Of a stretch of DNA of 64,000 bases, positions 60,664 through 64,000 are shown one piece after another (the stretch's first letter is position 1; every line of letters starts with the position of its first letter). Source of the stretch: Saururus chinensis (Eukaryota; Streptophyta; Magnoliopsida; Piperales; Saururaceae); NCBI GenBank assembly GCA_035235625.1, contig CP141142.1, positions 46,727,644 to 46,791,643 of the forward strand. The letters are read 5' to 3'. The translations under genes and the position numbers were made by a program. A model generated the notes under the pieces. The model saw only the letters and a program-made list of their open reading frames with translations, made no database searches and had not been told where the DNA came from.

Positions 60664-62031
60664 TTATTGCATATGACTTGAGTTGACAAGGACATGGACT
60701 TGACTTACTAACGTATTGGGTTATTATTGTTACAAAGAGGTGAGTTGATAATGATAAAAATTTTATAACTTTTTATAGTGACGTTGATCTCGCTTCTTGC
60801 CTAGCGTAAGTCTAGTTGTGTGGGTCGTTAGAGGCTTGCAGTTTTTCTTCTTTATAAAGGGGCTTTATAAAGGAAAATTAGGCTTTATAAAGAAAATTTT
60901 CTCAAGAGGTTGTTTGAGTGACTTGTATTACATCTATTTTCACTAGTAGTGAAAGTATGCTCTCCGGCCGTAGACATAAACATTTTACCAAACCACGTAA
61001 ATTCTTGTGTCTTATTACTTTTTATATTTTTCTGCTTTATATTTAGATTGTGCTATTGTTGAAATTCTACGAAGTGGTGTCAAAACCTCAGGTTTAAGAC
61101 AATTTTTTTTCATGATGATATTAAAGGGGTTTAGTAAATTTAAAGTGAAAAATTTTGATGAAAAAAATAACTTAAGTTATGGTAGAGAAGAGTTAAAGAT
61201 TTGCTAGTACAACACGCCTTATTAAAAATATTATATAGAAAATTGAAAAAGCCAAAAATATGAGTGAAGATAACTGGGAGGAGTTAGAGATAAAAACGGT
61301 AAATACTTTAGTCTTTGTCTTGCTGATGAAATGTTATATAATGTTATTGATGAGGAGTTGGCTTTGAAACTCTGGACAAAGTCCGAGAGTTTGTTTATGA
61401 CAAAATCTATTACAAATAAGTTATTCTTTAAGTAACAATTATATGCTCTCATGATGACAGAAGGGCTAATTTGTTGGAACACTTTAACATGGTCAACAAA
61501 TTGACCTCTCAGTTGTTTAGCAATTGTGTTAAGATTGAAGATGAGGACAAGACATTATTCCTTCTAGCATCTCTTTTACTTTCATATAAACATATGGTAA
61601 AACACCTCATCAACAAATTGGAAGATGCCATGCTTGCTCTTCTATCAAATGAGATAAGGAAGAGGCCTAATCTTAAGGATTCATAGGCTCAGGGCCTTTT
61701 GACTCAAGGAAATAATAAGGAAAGAAGAAGATTCAAGAATAATGAGTCTAACAAAAATAAGTCTCACTCCAAATCAAAGGGAAAGAAAAAAGATTGAATA
61801 CCATTATTGCAAGAAGGAAGGGCACATGAAAAATGAGTGTCAAAGTGTAAAGAGGACCAAGAGAAGAAGGAAAAGGTTGCTTCTTTCGGTTAGGCTAGCA
61901 TGGTAAACGATGGACCCAATGATTTTGAGGTTGATGTGTTATCTATCACTTATGGTATGAATTATTTTAATGATTTATGGATTTTAGATTTAGGTTATTC
62001 ATGACACGTGTCCTAATTTAGATTTGTATTT
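60664..62031 (+). pseudogene. Copia 5' LTR, gag and protease remnant
   Basis: The LTR-like part (to about 61063) is followed by TGGTGTCAAAACC, resembling a methionine-tRNA primer site. Then come gag pieces: a frame with HFNMVNKLTSQLF..IEDEDKTLFLLASLLLSYKHMV (61471-61686), which is the UBN2-type gag core, and a zinc knuckle reading EYHYCKKEGHMKNEC whose first Cys has become Tyr. The protease site reads WILDLGYS then a stop, where the family has a D-S-G catalytic triplet. Several frameshifts and stops make it dead. Integrase and RT are absent; sequence from 62032 on is unrelated. Confidence 0.75.
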
Positions 62032-62639
62032 GATAAGGCTCGGAGATATTAGTGTATCGTGCCTCAATCGGAAGTCGGGATTGTAGGTTACGGCCTCGAG
62101 AAGCATATCATGGACGGGTCTCACTTTAATTTTATAAAATAAGATACACTTGCGTAGTTTGTTTCGAAGCGCTTGTCTATACGAGTGTAACAATACTAAG
62201 AACACGTGATTCCGAGTTCGGGTAAGGAATTACAACTATTTGAAATTTAAAATTTTGATTTCAAATGAAAACGAAAAATAAAAATAAAAACTAATTTTGA
62301 TGTTAGCGGTTAGGCTAGCATTAGCCACATTGACACTGGTCAGCATAGGATGGCCATTCCAACCCTTTGTGGTGCCTAGATGTGTGCCATGTGGCACCTA
62401 TTTGGTGGTCCGCAATAAGGGGAGGCTCTATCCGCGGCCATTTGGCTGCGAAAAGAGAAAAGTTCTGGGGTAAGGGGAGGTTTCATCCGCCTCCTTCGGG
62501 CCGCAAAAGAAGAATCATTCCAGAGTAAGGAGAGGTCCGTAAAGGGATGATGTTTTTAAGAAAGGAGAAACTCTCACGCTACTACTTCCAAAAATCTCAA
62601 GGGAGTAAGTATTTACACCTTTGTTATTTTAATACATAC
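62032..62639. other. Unclassified repeat sequence
   Basis: No gene. It includes 'aagaacacgtg.ttccgagttcg', shared with the interior of MITE B, and a GC-richer stretch (62395-62560) with a partly repeated 'aaggggagg.t.atccgc' block. Possibly an LTR fragment. Confidence 0.35.
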
Positions 62640-64000
62640 TTATCAATGAATATGTTTAGTCCATCTATTTATGACGCTTTACATAAAGGTCGTTAAAAGA
62701 TATATATTTTAAATAAAAAAACATAACTATTAGTGACGCTTGTTTTTAAACATCGCTAATGGCTTCCACAATAGCGACGCTTTTTTCAGCGTCACTAATA
62801 ATTATGAATTAAAAATAAAAAAATCAAAAATTTGAATTATTAGCGACGCTTTTAAATAAGCGTTGCAAATACCATTGCTTATAGTGACGCTCATTAACAA
62901 GTGTCGCTAATAGATTTATTAATTAATTAAATTTTATGAAAAATAAATAAATATTAAAAAATTTATAATAAACTTCCCAAATATAATATATTTTATTCAA
63001 TATTTACAATTTATATATATAATAAATAAATATTAAATTTTTAATAAAAATTAGTGTTAATAATAGATTAAACTTTCACTATTTATATATAATATATTTT
63101 ATTTCCTAAATTTTCTTATTAATTTTAAAATATAATTTATAATCAAAGAGAGAGTGAAGAGAGTGAGGAGAGAATGAGAGTGCATGGAGAGAGAGTGAGG
63201 AGAGAGAGAATGAGGAGAGAGGGGGGGAGGTGAGAGAGAGAGCGAGGAGAGAGATAGGGAGGAGAGAGAGGAGGAGAGAGAGAGGGAGGGGAGAGAGGAA
63301 AATTTTTAATTTAATTTTTTAATATTTTTTATTTTAAAATTAATTAAAAAATAAATAAATAAAATATATTAGTGACGCATAGGTATGCGTCACTAATACC
63401 TTTATTATTAACGATGCATAAGATTATATGTCGCTAATACCCTTGATGTTAGCGATGCATATTCCTATACGTCGCTAATAACGTAGGTAATAGCAACTCA
63501 TATTCCTATGCGTCACTATTACCTTATAATTTGTTATTATAATTATAAAATATGTAGAGAGAGAAAATAGAGAGCATATAGAGAGAGGAGAGAGGGGAGA
63601 GAGAAGGGGGGAGAGAGAAGAGGACAGAGAGAGAGAGAGGGAGGAGAGAGGGAGGAGAGAGAGGGAGGAGAGAGAAGAGGAGAGAGAGGGGAGGGAGAGA
63701 GGGAGGGAGAGAGAGAGGGAGGGAGGAAAGAGAGAGGGGGGAGAGGAGAGAGAGGGATGAGAGAGAGGAGAGAGAGGGGGGAGAGGGAGGAAGGAGAGAG
63801 AGGTAAAATTTAAATTTAATTTTTTAATATTTTTATTTTAAAATTAATTAAAAAAATAAAAAATGTATTAGTGACGCATATGTATGTGTCACTAATACCC
63901 TTATTGTTAGCGACATATAGGATTATACGTTGCTAATACCCTTGGTATTAGCTGCGCATATTCCTATACGTCACTAATAACGTATGTAATAATATGCGTC
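62640..64000. mobile_element. Part of a second CACTA-like element, running off the window
   Basis: Carries the same AGCGACGCTT / AAGCGTCGCTA-type motif series (62670-62920, 63370-63530, 63865-64000) and GA-rich tracts (63145-63300, 63560-63800). Those tracts mirror the CT tracts of the 23878-31847 element in reverse orientation. No TIR or target duplication is found at the left edge, so its boundary is approximate and it may be truncated. Confidence 0.6.

Overview
This is a gene-poor, repeat-rich stretch of a plant nuclear genome. The evidence is spliced genes with GT/AG introns, a plant WSD-type acyltransferase, a PLS-type PPR gene, Ty1/copia and long-LTR retroelements, CACTA, hAT and PIF/Harbinger-type DNA elements, and no bacterial operon structure. 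The GC-rich second exon of the acyltransferase would fit a monocot or early-diverging angiosperm, but the species cannot be fixed from the sequence.

Layout. 1-8.4 kb: AT-rich repeat debris with a possible hAT-like element (1046-2853), a short inverted-repeat element, a stray fragment of an acyltransferase last exon (about 3866-4075) and a copia-like LTR piece. 8444-13204: a 4.76 kb solo LTR with a 5-bp target duplication. 13800-14136: a hAT MITE. 14687-20414: the one clearly complete gene, a seven-exon WSD wax-ester synthase/diacylglycerol acyltransferase of 472 aa. 23878-31847: an 8 kb CACTA element with a 3-bp target duplication. It carries a captured RING-CH (RINGv) E3 ligase segment whose three exons still join into a 224-aa open frame, and a nested solo LTR. 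32.35-41.1 kb and 55.7-60.2 kb: two copies of a segmental duplication. Each carries a small three-helix membrane-protein gene (33705-34109 and 59403-59807, both minus strand); the second copy has lost its ATG and received two PIF/Harbinger MITEs. 35621-40166: a 4.5 kb AT-rich minisatellite array of about 21-22 bp units, flanked by a 0.5 kb direct repeat. 44600-49045: a hAT element with a perfect 8-bp target duplication, carrying captured exons (an MDP-1-like HAD phosphatase exon and several exons of an unrecognised coiled-coil gene). 50.2-52.7 kb: copia and long-LTR remnants. 54031-54825: a PPR gene cut short by an internal deletion. 60.7-62.0 kb: a decayed copia gag/protease. 62.6-64 kb: part of a second CACTA-like element running off the window.

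The most interesting content is two independent DNA transposons of different superfamilies, 13 kb apart and each with exact ends, that both carry multi-exon host gene pieces. The RINGv case looks like a new chimeric gene: an N-terminal transmembrane exon of unknown origin spliced in frame to the RINGv exons. Exon joins, identities and element boundaries were read by eye; no alignment or database search was run.
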